A stretch of DNA of 64,000 nucleotides from Ceratopteris richardii. Taxonomy: Eukaryota > Streptophyta > Polypodiopsida > Polypodiales > Pteridaceae. Shown piece by piece: positions 54,488-64,000 of the stretch. Positions within the stretch are counted from its first letter, which is position 1, and each line of letters begins with the position of its first letter. The position numbers and the translations under genes were made by a program. Under the pieces are notes generated by a model. The model was not told where the DNA came from. It was given only the letters and a program-made list of their open reading frames with translations, and searched no databases. The DNA is taken from the NCBI GenBank assembly GCA_020310875.1, contig CM035415.1:193440432-193504431 (forward strand), in the 5' to 3' direction.

Positions 54488-56569
54488 ATGAACCTTAGAT
54501 CGGGCAAACATATAGGTAAGTCAGACCGACGAAGCCTTAGATCATCAGAGGCAAGTGTAAGAACTACTGCACGATCGTGGGCTCAGCAATTGAATAGTAA
54601 TTACCCCTACGAGAGCTCAGATACTAGCGAATCAGAAATGGCATTTAGCACAGATAGACCAGAAGGAGGGTCTAATGTAGCATACTTAGAAAAACCTGAA
54701 GGACCCTATAGAACACAACTAGAGTTTCTCCGAACTAACCGATTAGGTGCTCGCATCTATGAGGATGGTTTGCGAAGGCAAGTGGTGCAAATGCACAACC
54801 CCGATCAAACGATGTACATCTTAAGTACGTAGCCAAACAATACCAATGAGTTTGGCATGATTCAACCCGAGACGGAAGCAAAATCTCAAGGAAAAGAACC
54901 ATTAGAAGAGCCTAGAACACCTAGAGGGAAATCTGTACTGAGACGAGTACTAATCCCAGAATGGATCCCTCAGGACAACAGAAGCATAGAGTTGTTTGTA
55001 AATAAAGAAACTGATGAAGCCTTTTGGAGATACAAGACCGAAATACTTAGTGAGGTAGATATCATCACTATATACGAGTTCAAGGACCCGGATACACCTG
55101 GAAAGGTTGTATACCTGGATGAGACTTCAGAAAGAGTCTTTGTGGTACCTGACCGCGCTAAAAACACATACACATGGAGAGGTGAATTAGTATTCCCTCC
55201 ATCTAGAACGAACATGAATACAAGTCAACAAGGGGCAGGAACATCCTCAGCCCATGGAAATCAAAGAGAGGGAAATAAAGAGAGACCGGAAGTAAGCTTT
55301 AATCATCCCATAGGGGGAGATAGAACAACCACAGACACTAATAGAGCGGATAGACAAAGAGATCATGGAGTATTAGGTGGTAGAGATGATTTTCCTCTAC
55401 CTAGACCACGCGAACACGCAAGAATATTGAGACCCACTCAGTTAGTGAAATCAATGAAGAATTACTTTGATGGGACAGGAGATCCCTATGACCATGTCGC
55501 AGAATTCAAGCAAGTACTAAGAGCAGAACAAGTCGAAGACATGTTCACGCAATACAACGCATTTGGATTAACGTTAAAGAATACCGCTTTAACTTGGTTC
55601 CAACCTTTGCAACAAAGGCAATTTAGAGACATCCATCACTTTTTAGAGTCATTCATCACCGAATTCTCTAAAAGTGGGATTAGACATGACACGTCTTCGT
55701 TGATTCACAGCTTTAAACAGACCCCTCAGGAAACAGTAAGACTGGCAGGACGTAGGTTTAGACAATATGTTGAACGATGTCCGCTACCCTCACAAGCCAA
55801 AAAAGTGTCATTGTTTCTAGACGGCTTGTTGAGCTCTAAACTACGCTCCTACGTGTACCTAAAAGAACCCAGAACGCTAGAGCAATGTGTAAGAATTTGT
55901 ATAGACATTGAGGACAACTTAGGAGACGAGTTGGAACTCTCAAAGGTCTATAAGAACTCAGACTGTTCATCTCTAGCATCCACAAAATTGTCTAACTCGA
56001 TAGAAGACCTTGCAGAAAAAGTGGCCCAGAAACTAGGAGTTTCTAGTAAACCTAGGGTGCTAACTAACAAGCGGTGTTACACCTGTGGTGGTGACCATAT
56101 GGCTAATGTGTGTCCCAATGCACCACAACCTCAAGCCAACCCTAGTAGCCAATATTGTACAATTGAGAGAAGATACACGAATCATACGGCTCAGGACTGC
56201 CCATACAACAAACAAACTGTGAGACAGAACTACCCGCAAGCATACCAGCAGCCAGGTAGGTATCAAGGCCAATTCAATGCTCAACCTTATTACTATAGGC
56301 CTCCTCAGAACTACCCATACCAGGCTCAACAGAGACCTCAACCTGTCTTAGCTCAGCAGCCACCCCCACCAGCGAATGTCATCTCAGTCAAATACGCTGC
56401 TGCAGAAGAGAACCTAAGTAGGGCCTTAGTGCCTTCTTCACCTTTGATCACAGAGAGTGATCCACACTCAATCACTTTTGACTCTACGCATGTAGATAGT
56501 CCACCCGCATATTACACAGAGTCACCAGAACATGTGGAGACATATCATTACGATAGTCCACCAATGGAA
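54488..56569 (+). pseudogene. gag region of element D, left part (fossil)
   Basis: Start MNLRSGKHIGKSDRRSLRSS at 54488, then RTNRLGARIYEDGLRRQVVQ. Core: VKSMKNYFDGTGDPYDHVAE, LTLKNTALTWFQPLQQRQFR, FSKSGIRHDTSSLIHSFKQT, AGRRFRQYVERCP, then SLFLDGLLSSKLRSYVYLKE (55430-55870). First knuckle CYTCGGDHMANVC (56074-56112, CX2CX3HX4C), followed by a Tyr/Gln/Pro-rich stretch. Interrupted at 56570 by element E. Otherwise only a few breaks. Confidence 0.88.
56565..56569. other. Left target-site duplication of element E (TGGAA)
   Basis: TGGAA before the LTR and TGGAA at 63138-63142 after the other LTR. A perfect 5-bp duplication. Confidence 0.93.
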
Positions 56570-57646
56570 TGTTGGTGCAAGACAATCAACAATTGAAGGT
56601 CTTTAAGTCCGCAGAAACTTCATCAAAAGTTTCCTTAAAAAAGTCACCGGAACAGTACCGGAAACTCACAGTAAAGTCACCGGAATGTTACCGGAAATGA
56701 TCACTTTTATAGTTTTCTGTTTATGAAGAGTTGAAAGATGAAAGAATGAAGAAAATACAAATTCTTGGAGCTTGGAAGAAGAACCGGAAAAAGATGTACA
56801 CATATGTACAGTAGTATAGTCATCGTCATAAGGTTGTACAAATTTATCTATAAATACATTAGAAACTGTCGGGGCAGAAGATGAGAGGCATATATGAGAA
56901 AATGAGAAGAGACGTGAGAAGTATGAGAAGAATGAGAAGTTAGATGTCATGAGACATATGAAAAGTTAGTTGAGTTTTCCTCTCATCACTCAACTGTAAC
57001 TGTCTGAGTAATCGAAGAAATATTGCGCCGAAATTTCTGTGTATTCTTCATCTGTGATAGATGATTTGTGAAATCCTTTTGAGGATATCTAAGTTAGTAG
57101 TTAATGTGTCTGTGACCTGTGTTTCATAGTCTAATTGCAAACAGGCTAGGAGAATTGTTAGTAGGAACATTCATATGTGTTGAGTGTTCAAAGTTTACTG
57201 AAACAGGCGCATTTCCAGTGATCAATGTTTTGATCATTTCTCAATGCATACTTTAAAGTTTTGCATGAGTGAGGGCTTAATCTTTAAGTCAGAAGATAAG
57301 CTACTCGTAACCAAAAGCGTTTGTTTAAACGGGTTCTATTCAAGGAGAACTAAGTCTTAGAAGTTGCAGGTGTAAAATAGACTGTTCAGAATGACAGTTT
57401 CAGACATAGATAACTTGTGAAGTTGATTTCTCAAGTTATACTAAAGTTTTTAGAGTAATTTCACTTGAAGGAGGTGCGCAATCTCTAGCGACACTCCATA
57501 CAAAGTTTCATAAAAACTTTACGTGTTTGATAGATTAATTTGAAGAAATTGTGCAGCAGACTTTTTGTGTTGTGAAGTTTTTGACTTACTCTTGGTATAG
57601 AGGTGCTCTAATAGGTTATTCTTTTGGAGATTAACACTCTCCATCA
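56570..57646 (+). repeat. 5' LTR of element E
   Basis: Starts TGTTGGTGCAAGACAATCAA and ends CACTCTCCATCA. Long for a copia LTR. Near the start it has closely spaced direct words CACCGGAA/TACCGGAA (56645-56700), one copy fewer than the 3' LTR. Confidence 0.95.
56847..56857 (+). promoter_or_regulatory. TATA box of the element E LTR
   Basis: TCTATAAATAC, a good plant TATA box, about 280 bp into the LTR. The CCGGAA repeats 150-200 bp upstream are candidate U3 enhancer words (inference). Confidence 0.65.
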
Positions 57647-57647
57647 G

Positions 57648-57662
57648 TGGTATCAGAGCAGG
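57648..57662 (+). other. Primer binding site of element E, Met-tRNA type
   Basis: TGGTATCAGAGCAGG one base after the LTR end. Exact match to the plant copia consensus TGGTATCAGAGC. Confidence 0.93.
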
Positions 57663-57869
57663 AGACATCAAAATCAAAGAAAGGAGGATCTCGATTGTTG
57701 CGGTTACAAAGAATTCAACAACTGAAGAACTAAAAGGTGAAAGCTTGAAGGCAAAACCTGAGGAAGAGATCATACGATATCAAGAAAGACAAACGGAGTC
57801 TAATTTGAAGCAAAGGTACATATATTATTCATAAAGGTTGAAGATTTCAAATACACAGGTAGACACAAG

Positions 57870-60800
57870 ATGGGAGATTCTCTACAGATAGAGAAACTGG
57901 ATAGGGAAAACTATCCTGCGTGGTCAATGAGGATGGAAGCTCATCTTATGAGCAAAGATTTGATAGCTTATATCACAGGAGAAGAAGAAAAGCCATAGTT
58001 CAGAGATCCTAGTGTTCCGACTAGGGAAGAGTTAGCAGATTTGAAAAACTGGATGAAGAAAGATGCTCAAGCTAGGAGCATTATCTATATGGCAGTCAAT
58101 GATTACTTGTTACCTCATATTCGAGGTCTTGAAAGTGCAACTGACATTTGGAATGCGTTGGAGGAGCATTTCCAGAATACTACTAAGTCAAGGAAGGCAT
58201 CCTTATGGGCAGAGTTTACAACCTTCAAGAAGAAGGCTTCTCAATCCATTTCAGACTATGTGACAAGGATGAAAGACATTGCAGATGCATTAGGAGCTGT
58301 TGATGAAGACATTGAGGAGGATAAATTGGTAAGGAAAATCCTTATAGGTTTGAGAGGTGATGACAAATGGAAGCCATTCATTTTGTCTACAGAGTTATCA
58401 CTTGACCATTTCACTCCTGATTTAAATCAGTTGCTAGGTCATATGCTAACATTTGAGCAGGATGTTAAAGGAGATGGTGACAAGAGTGCAGGTCATGCAA
58501 TGTACTCAAAAGATAAGAAGAAGAATAGCAAAGGAAAGCAACAAGCAGGTGAAGATGAAGGAACAACTACTCAAGCCAACTTCCTAAGAGGAAGAGGAGG
58601 TGGCAAAGGTAGAGGAAGAGGCAGAAACACCAAGGATGGAGGTAAAGCTTGCTGGATTTGTGGTAAGACAAATCATTTAGCTAATGATTGTTGGCACAAT
58701 ACTCAAAGTAATAATGGATATAGTCAAAGTTACAATGCAAGAGGAAGAGGTGGCAGAAATCAAAGAGGTAATTTCAGAGGCAGAGGTGGTAGGCGTTACT
58801 TTGGAAGAAATACAGGTAGAGGATTCCAAAGTCAACAATATAACAATACCTACTACAATTATGCTTCAGAACAGAAGGAGGATTCAACATTGATATTGAA
58901 TGCTACTTGTGAAAGGCAGAGTCAAGATCAAAGAGTCTTCTACATCGACTCAGGGTGTAGCAATCACTTGAGTGGTAACATATCATTGATGACTGATTTG
59001 GAGAATAAAGTTTCTAATCATGTTGTTCAAATAGGTGACAACACAAAGCATAAAGTGAAGTCGATTGGATCAGTGAAAGCTAAAGACGGTAGTACCTTAT
59101 TGGGTAAGGTTCTGTATGTTCCTACAATTCCTAAGAATTTGATAAGTGTAGGACAAATTGTTGAAAAGGGATATGAAGTAAGATTCACTAATGAAGGAGT
59201 ATACGTGGAAGATCCCAGTCAAGGGTATAAACAGATTGTTTCAGGAAAGAAAGAAGGAAGACTATTTACACTGAAGATTCAAGGCAACATTGGTCAGGCC
59301 ATGTTTACATATGCAGGACATAAAATTCCTGAGTTAGATCTTTGGCACAAGAGGCTTGGACATTTCAATGAAAGAGGTATTAAAGATATGATTAACAATG
59401 GTTCAGTGCTTGGATTGCCTAATGTTGCAGGTCAACATATGACATACAAATGTGAGGCATGTCAATTAGGTAAGGCTCATAAGAATTCTTACTCCAAGCA
59501 TGGTTTTATGTACTCAGAGAAGCTTGAATTGGTACACACAGATGTGTGGGGACCCTCAAAAGACTTCAGTATAAATGGGTCAAGATATTATGTGATTTAT
59601 GTTGATGATGCTACTAGATGGATCACTATCTATGTGATCAAGGATAAGTCAGAAGTATTCAATACATTCAAACATTATCATGCATATGCAGAAAGAACTA
59701 CAGGTCATAAATTGAAGAGACTAAGATCAGATGGAGGGGGAGAGTATTTCTCCAACGAATTCAGTGATTACTTATGGAATGCAGGTATAAAAAGGGAAGT
59801 TACTTGCAGGTACTCTCCTCAACAAAATGGTGTAGCAGAAAGGAGGAATAGGACTCTTGTTGAGTTTGCAAGGTCCATGATGAATGAGAAAAATTGCCCT
59901 AATTATTTGTGGGCTGAAGCTGTAAATACAGCTACTTATTTGGTTAATAGGTTACCATGTAAAGCCTTGCAGGGTATGACACCATATGAGGCTTGGTGGG
60001 GTAAGAGACCTACCCTGGATCATTGCAGAGTATTTGGATGTGTGGCATATGCATATGTGCCATCACAATTAAGACACAAATTGGAACCTAAAGCTGAAAA
60101 ATATGTTTTCATTGGTTATGATGACAGACAGATGGGATACAGGTTGTGGAATCCATCCACAAAACATTTTCTGGTTTCGAAAGATGTTACGTTTGATGAG
60201 CAAAGTTCTTGGTATGCAGGAACAGTTAATAGCAATACAGGTGATGAAGAAGAAGTGAGTCAGAAGAAAGGTAAATCAAAGGTTCAAATAATTGATGAAG
60301 AAGAAAATTATGAAGTGCAGGAAGAAGTTGAAGAAAGGTCAAGATTTGATCCTGAGTGTGAAGAACCAGAAACCTCAAGGACTGGAGAACTCAGAAGGTC
60401 ATCAAGAAATAGATGGCAACCTACAAGGTACAGTTATGATACTTCATTTTTGGCTACGAAAGATTATGCTTACATAATGAAAGCAGATGAAGACCCTTCT
60501 ACATATGAAGAGGCAAAAGGTAAGGAAAAATGGGAGAAAGCTATGCAAGAAGAACATGATGCATTGGTGGAAAATCAAACATGGGATTTAGTTCCTAAAC
60601 CAAATAGCCAGAAGGTTATTGGATGCAAGTGGGTCTACAAGACCAAGAGATTTGCAGATGGAAGTGTGTCTAGATACAAAGCTAGACTTGTTGTCAAAGG
60701 GTTTGCTCAAACATATGGGGTTGATTATGATGAGACTTATAGTCCAGTGGCAAAGATGACAACCATCAGAACACTCATAGCTGTTGCTGCGTGTAAAGGT

Positions 60801-62036
60801 TGGAAGTTATGTCAGTTAGATGTGAAAAATGCTTTGCTGAATGGTTATATTTCAGATGATGTGTTCATGGAGCAACCTCAAGGGTTCAGAGATAAAAGGT
60901 ATCCAGATCATGTGTGCAAGCTCAAGAGAGCTTTGTATGGCTTGAAGCAGGCTCCAAGAGCATGGAACTATAGACTTGTAAAGTTCTTGAAAGAACTTGG
61001 TTTTCAGGTGTCTGAAGCAGATAGTAGTCTGCTTATAAAAGCAAATGATAATGGTTTCATATACATGTGCATATATGTTGATGATATAATTCTTATAGGA
61101 ACAGATGAAGAAGGAATACAAAGACTCAAGAAGCAAATGGAAAAGGAGTTCAAGATAAGTGACTTGGGAGACTTGTCATACTTCTTGGGTATGGAGATCA
61201 CATATACTCAGCATGGAGTATTCGTGACCCAAGAAAGATATTTGAAGAACTTGTTAATCAAGTTTAAAATGAATGATTGCCGGATAGCACCTACTCAAAT
61301 GGAGGTGAATCACAAATTGAGTAAGTTTGGAGGTGAAGAATTCAAGGACGTGAGACAATATCAGAGTTTGGTTGGTAGTCTTATCTATGCTACTTTAACC
61401 AGACCTGATTTATCATATGCAGTAGGAGTATTGTCTCAATTCATGCACTGTCCAAGGAAAGAACATTGGATTGCAGGACAAAGGGTGTTGAGGTACATTA
61501 AGGGTACACTCAAAGAAGGTTTGTATTATGGTTTTACTTCAGATACAAATATCAAAATATACAGTGATGCAGATTGGGCAGGTAATCCAGATGACAGAAG
61601 GTCAACCTATGGATACATGTGTTATGTGGGAGATAAGCTAATCTCGTGGTGTTCCAAGAAGCAACATACAGTTGCTTTGTCTTCTACCGAAGCTGAGTAC
61701 AAAGGCATGGTTGAAGCTGCAAAGGAAGTTATTTGGCTAAAGACTTTAATGAAGAATTTTGACACTATACAGAGGACACCAATTATATTTGGAGATAACA
61801 TGAGTTCATTATATTTAGCTGCTAATCCTGTTTTTCATGCCATAACTAAACACATTGAGATTCAGTATCACTTTCTAAGAGAGAAGGTGATGGATAAAGA
61901 GATTGAAGTAATCCATACTTCAACAAAAGATCAGATAGCTGATATGCTTACAAAAAGTTTGGATGGACCAAAGTTACAAAGGTTTAAAGATATGGCAGGA
62001 ATAAAGAAGACAGAGAAAACCTCAATTGATGATTGA
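57870..62036 (+). CDS. Gag-Pol of element E (copia)
   Basis: Gag-like sequence begins near 57870 (MGDSLQIEKLDRENYPAWSM). From 58041 a frame of 1331 codons is open. Counting from there: gag core (DUF4219/UBN2-like) 1-150, Gly/Arg-rich tail, knuckle CWICGKTNHLANDC at 204-217, retropepsin YIDSGCSNHLSGN (DSG 303-305), integrase HHCC from LWHKRLGH (near 434) to CEACQLGK, core D501 (HTDVWGP), D564 (LRSDGGGEY) and E600 (NGVAERRN) with D35E spacing. RT runs from about 843 (TWDLVPKPNSQKVIGCKWVY) with active site YVDDIILIG near 1011. RNase H starts near 1171 (IYSDADWAGNPDDRRS) and ends with KHIEIQYHFLREKV. The single frame is normal for copia. Confidence 0.93.
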
Positions 62037-62044
62037 GGGGGAGC
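62033..62044 (+). other. Polypurine tract of element E
   Basis: TTGAGGGGGAGC overlaps the end of the pol frame and lies directly before the 3' LTR. Confidence 0.9.
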
Positions 62045-63137
62045 TGTTGGTGCAAGACAATCAACAATTGAAGGTCTTTAAGTCCGCAGAAACTTCATCA
62101 AAAGTTTCCTTAAAAAAGTCACCGGAACAGTACCGGAACAGTACCGGAAACTCACAGTAAAGTCACCGGAATGTTACCGGAAATGATCACTTTTATAGTT
62201 TTCTGTTTATGAAGAGTTGAAAGATGAAAGAATGAAGAAAATACAAATTCTTGGAGCTTGGAAGAAGAACCGGAAAAAGATGTACACATATGTACAGTAG
62301 TATAGTCATCGTCATAAGGTTGTACAAATTTATCTATAAATACATTAGAAACTGTCGGGGCAGAAGATGAGAGGCATATATGAGAAAATGAGAAGAGACG
62401 TGAGAAGTATGAGAAGAATGAGAAGTTAGATGTCATGAGACATATGAAAAGTTAGTTGAGTTTTCCTCTCATCACTCAACTGTAACTGTCTGAGTAATCG
62501 AAGAAATATTGCGCCGAAATTTCTGTGTATTCTTCATCTGTGATAGATGATTTGTGAAATCCTTTTGAGGATATCTAAGTTAGTAGTTAATGTGTCTGTG
62601 ACCTGTGTTTCATAGTCTAATTGCAAACAGGCTAGGAGAATTGTTAGTAGGAACATTCATATGTGTTGAGTGTTCAAAGTTTACTGAAACAGGCGCATTT
62701 CGAGTGATCAATGTTTTGATCATTTCTCAGTGCATACTTTAAAGTTTTGCATGAGTGAGGGCTTAATCTTTAAGTCAGAAGATAAGCTACTCGTAACCAA
62801 AAGCGTTTGTTTAAACGGGTTCTATTCAAGGAGAACTAAGTCTTAGAAGTTGCAGGTGTAAAATAGAGTGTTCAGAATGACAGTTTCAGACATAGATAAC
62901 TTGTGAAGTTGATTTCTCAAGTTATACTAAAGTTTTTAGAGTAATTTCACTTGAAGGAGGTGCGCAATCTCTAGGCGACACTCCATACAAAGTTTCATAA
63001 AAACTTTACGTGTATGATAGATTAATTTGAAGAAATTGTGCAGCAGACTTTTTGTGAAGTTTTTGACTTACTCTTGGTATAGAGGTGCTCTAATCACAAG
63101 AGTAGGTTATTCTTTTGGAGATTAACACTCTCCATCA
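62045..63137 (+). repeat. 3' LTR of element E
   Basis: Nearly identical to 56570-57646. It has one more CAGTACCGGAA word at its start and a small insertion (CACAAGAG) near the end. Confidence 0.95.
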
Positions 63138-64000
63138 TGGAACCTAGTTGGGAGCCCGACTATGCTAATGTGATGTACACAAACCCAAATCCACGGCCCC
63201 AATTGAGACAACAAAGACCACAGGGCCCTAGAGGACCATGCTTTAGGTGCCAAGGAGATCATTTCATAAAGGATTGTCCACATCCCCCGATAGCAGGACA
63301 ATCACAGTAGTATAACATCCAAGGCTTTTGTGCTGATTGTGGCAAAGAGCACATAATCAAAGATTGTCCAAAAAATCATGTTAACGCTTCGAATGTGATA
63401 CCGCGCGCTTACAGAACCAACAGCTTAATCAAGAGAAAGTAGTCGGAAGTAGCGAAGTTGCAGAATCTAGTAGTAAAAAGACAAAATCTTGGAAAGATTC
63501 TAGAGAAAGGATGAAGAGAAAATGGAGTAAAAAGATAAGTGAGTTGGAAGGAAGTTTAAAGGAATCTAGAGCCAAAATCCAAGAATTGACTTCACAGGAA
63601 TTGAGTCAAGAGAATGCAGCTCAAAAATCAGGATCAGTTTTAGCGGAACCCATACCCGAAAATCTAGACATGATGTTTCGTGCATATCAAGCTAGATTAA
63701 AAGAGGGACCTCAGGTAGCAGAAATGAGTAAAAACTACCCTCGAGCTGATCTAGAAATTGAGAGAACTAAACTTTGCATGAAAATGGTAGAACTAGCACA
63801 AGCTTTGTTCGAAGCCTCTAGATATCTTAATTGGAATAACATGGCAAAACCGGAATTACACTTTCAAGGACTAATGGAGAGGCTAGAATATTTGATAGAG
63901 AGCAAAGAGAAAAAGGATCAGCATAGGAACCCTATTGTCCCAGAGACACAGGAAAGGAATGCACCATCCCTGTCTCAAGTACCCAACTCAGAAAGTCAAG
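63138..64000 (+). pseudogene. gag region of element D, right part (fossil, runs off the window)
   Basis: Resumes directly after the E target duplication with MEPSWEPDYANVMYTNPNPR and RPQGPRGPCFRCQGDHFIKD. Two further knuckles follow: CFRCQGDHFIKDC (near 63240) and CADCGKEHIIKDC (near 63332), both CX2CX3HX4C. A Lys/Glu-rich helical stretch (RMKRKWSKKISELEGSLKES) and the block MMFRAYQARLKEGPQVAEMS come next, matching the end of gag in element C (about 24600). PR1 would follow beyond the window. Confidence 0.85.

Larger units (their letters stand above)
56570..63137 (+). mobile_element. Element E: Ty1/copia retrotransposon, very young and nearly whole
   Basis: 6.57 kb with LTRs of about 1077 and 1093 bp, Met-tRNA primer site, one long gag-pol frame, polypurine tract and perfect TGGAA duplication. 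The LTRs differ by about four substitutions plus a few small indels (under 0.5% substitutions), pointing to insertion within the last few hundred thousand years. The element looks nearly whole, with perhaps one break. It sits in the gag of gypsy D. F and, in part, G are older relatives. Confidence 0.95.
51934..64000 (+). mobile_element. Element D: Ty3/gypsy, B subfamily, split by copia E and running off the window
   Basis: Plus strand: 5' LTR (51934-52574), primer site, leader with palindrome array, conserved box, gag. Gag is interrupted at 56570 by copia E and resumes at 63138. PR1, RT, integrase and any PR2 lie to the right of the window. The sequence resembles B more than C (same LTR type, same array unit, MNLRSGKHIGKS) but is better kept: the leader array keeps most CpGs and gag has only a few breaks. 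The expected left target duplication is CATAG (51929-51933); its partner is outside. Confidence 0.88.

Noticed and set aside
56666-56950. Identical minus-strand open frames in both E LTRs (also 62152-62436)
   Set aside because: Antisense to LTR sequence. Presence in both LTRs is due to LTR identity and not to coding.

Overview
This window looks like repeat-rich nuclear DNA of a land plant. It is AT-rich and has no operons, no recognisable host gene, and no rRNA or tRNA gene. It is packed with plant-type Ty1/copia elements (initiator-Met tRNA primer sites) and Ty3/gypsy elements (Asp-tRNA-like primer sites, LDGFSGYNQ-type reverse transcriptase, gag starting MNLRSG). Such density suggests a large genome, perhaps a fern or another non-flowering plant, but the sequence alone does not settle the lineage. 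All element copies are treated as fossils.

Layout. 1-810: a 15-bp GTCGCCCA minisatellite. 811-1191: a copia RT scrap. 1271-5717: an old copia element (A). 5711-7137: an inverted LTR and leader of the same family, split by a 0.94-kb terminal-inverted-repeat element. 7250-11360: three degraded, tandemly placed copies of a chromovirus-like integrase segment. 11790-15900: a decayed minus-strand copia (F). 15960-16605 and 29937-30115: one pyrimidine-rich tract, split by gypsy element C (16606-29936, minus strand, CACAC target duplication, LTRs about 2% apart). 30603-30707: a short LINE-like tail with its own target duplication. 30890-32587: the 3' part of a copia (G). 33716 to the window end: a nest. 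Copia H, a relative of A, is split by gypsy B (34848-51104, minus, 16.3 kb, LTRs roughly 8% apart) and again by gypsy D (from 51934, plus, running off the window). D is itself split by a young, nearly whole copia E (56570-63137, LTRs under 1% apart apart from small indels, TGGAA target duplication).

The most interesting part is the gypsy family represented by B, C and D. (1) In B and C, in addition to the usual retropepsin between gag and RT (PR1), a second retropepsin-like domain (PR2) follows the integrase C-terminus. (2) All three carry, at the same place between primer site and gag, a long array of short palindromic units centred on ATCGCGAT. The flanking letters differ between subfamilies (AAATCGCGATTTT in C, CCATCGCGATGG in B and D), while a neighbouring leader box is shared. 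(3) B also has about 5 kb of extra minus-strand coding-like sequence (acidic, Pro/Ser/Thr-rich and coiled-coil blocks) between PR2 and the 3' LTR, and C lacks it.

All coordinates were read by eye. Element ends with matching target duplications (C, E) are firm, while ends of decayed copies are approximate. Ages from LTR divergence depend on an assumed plant rate (about 1.3e-8 per site per year).
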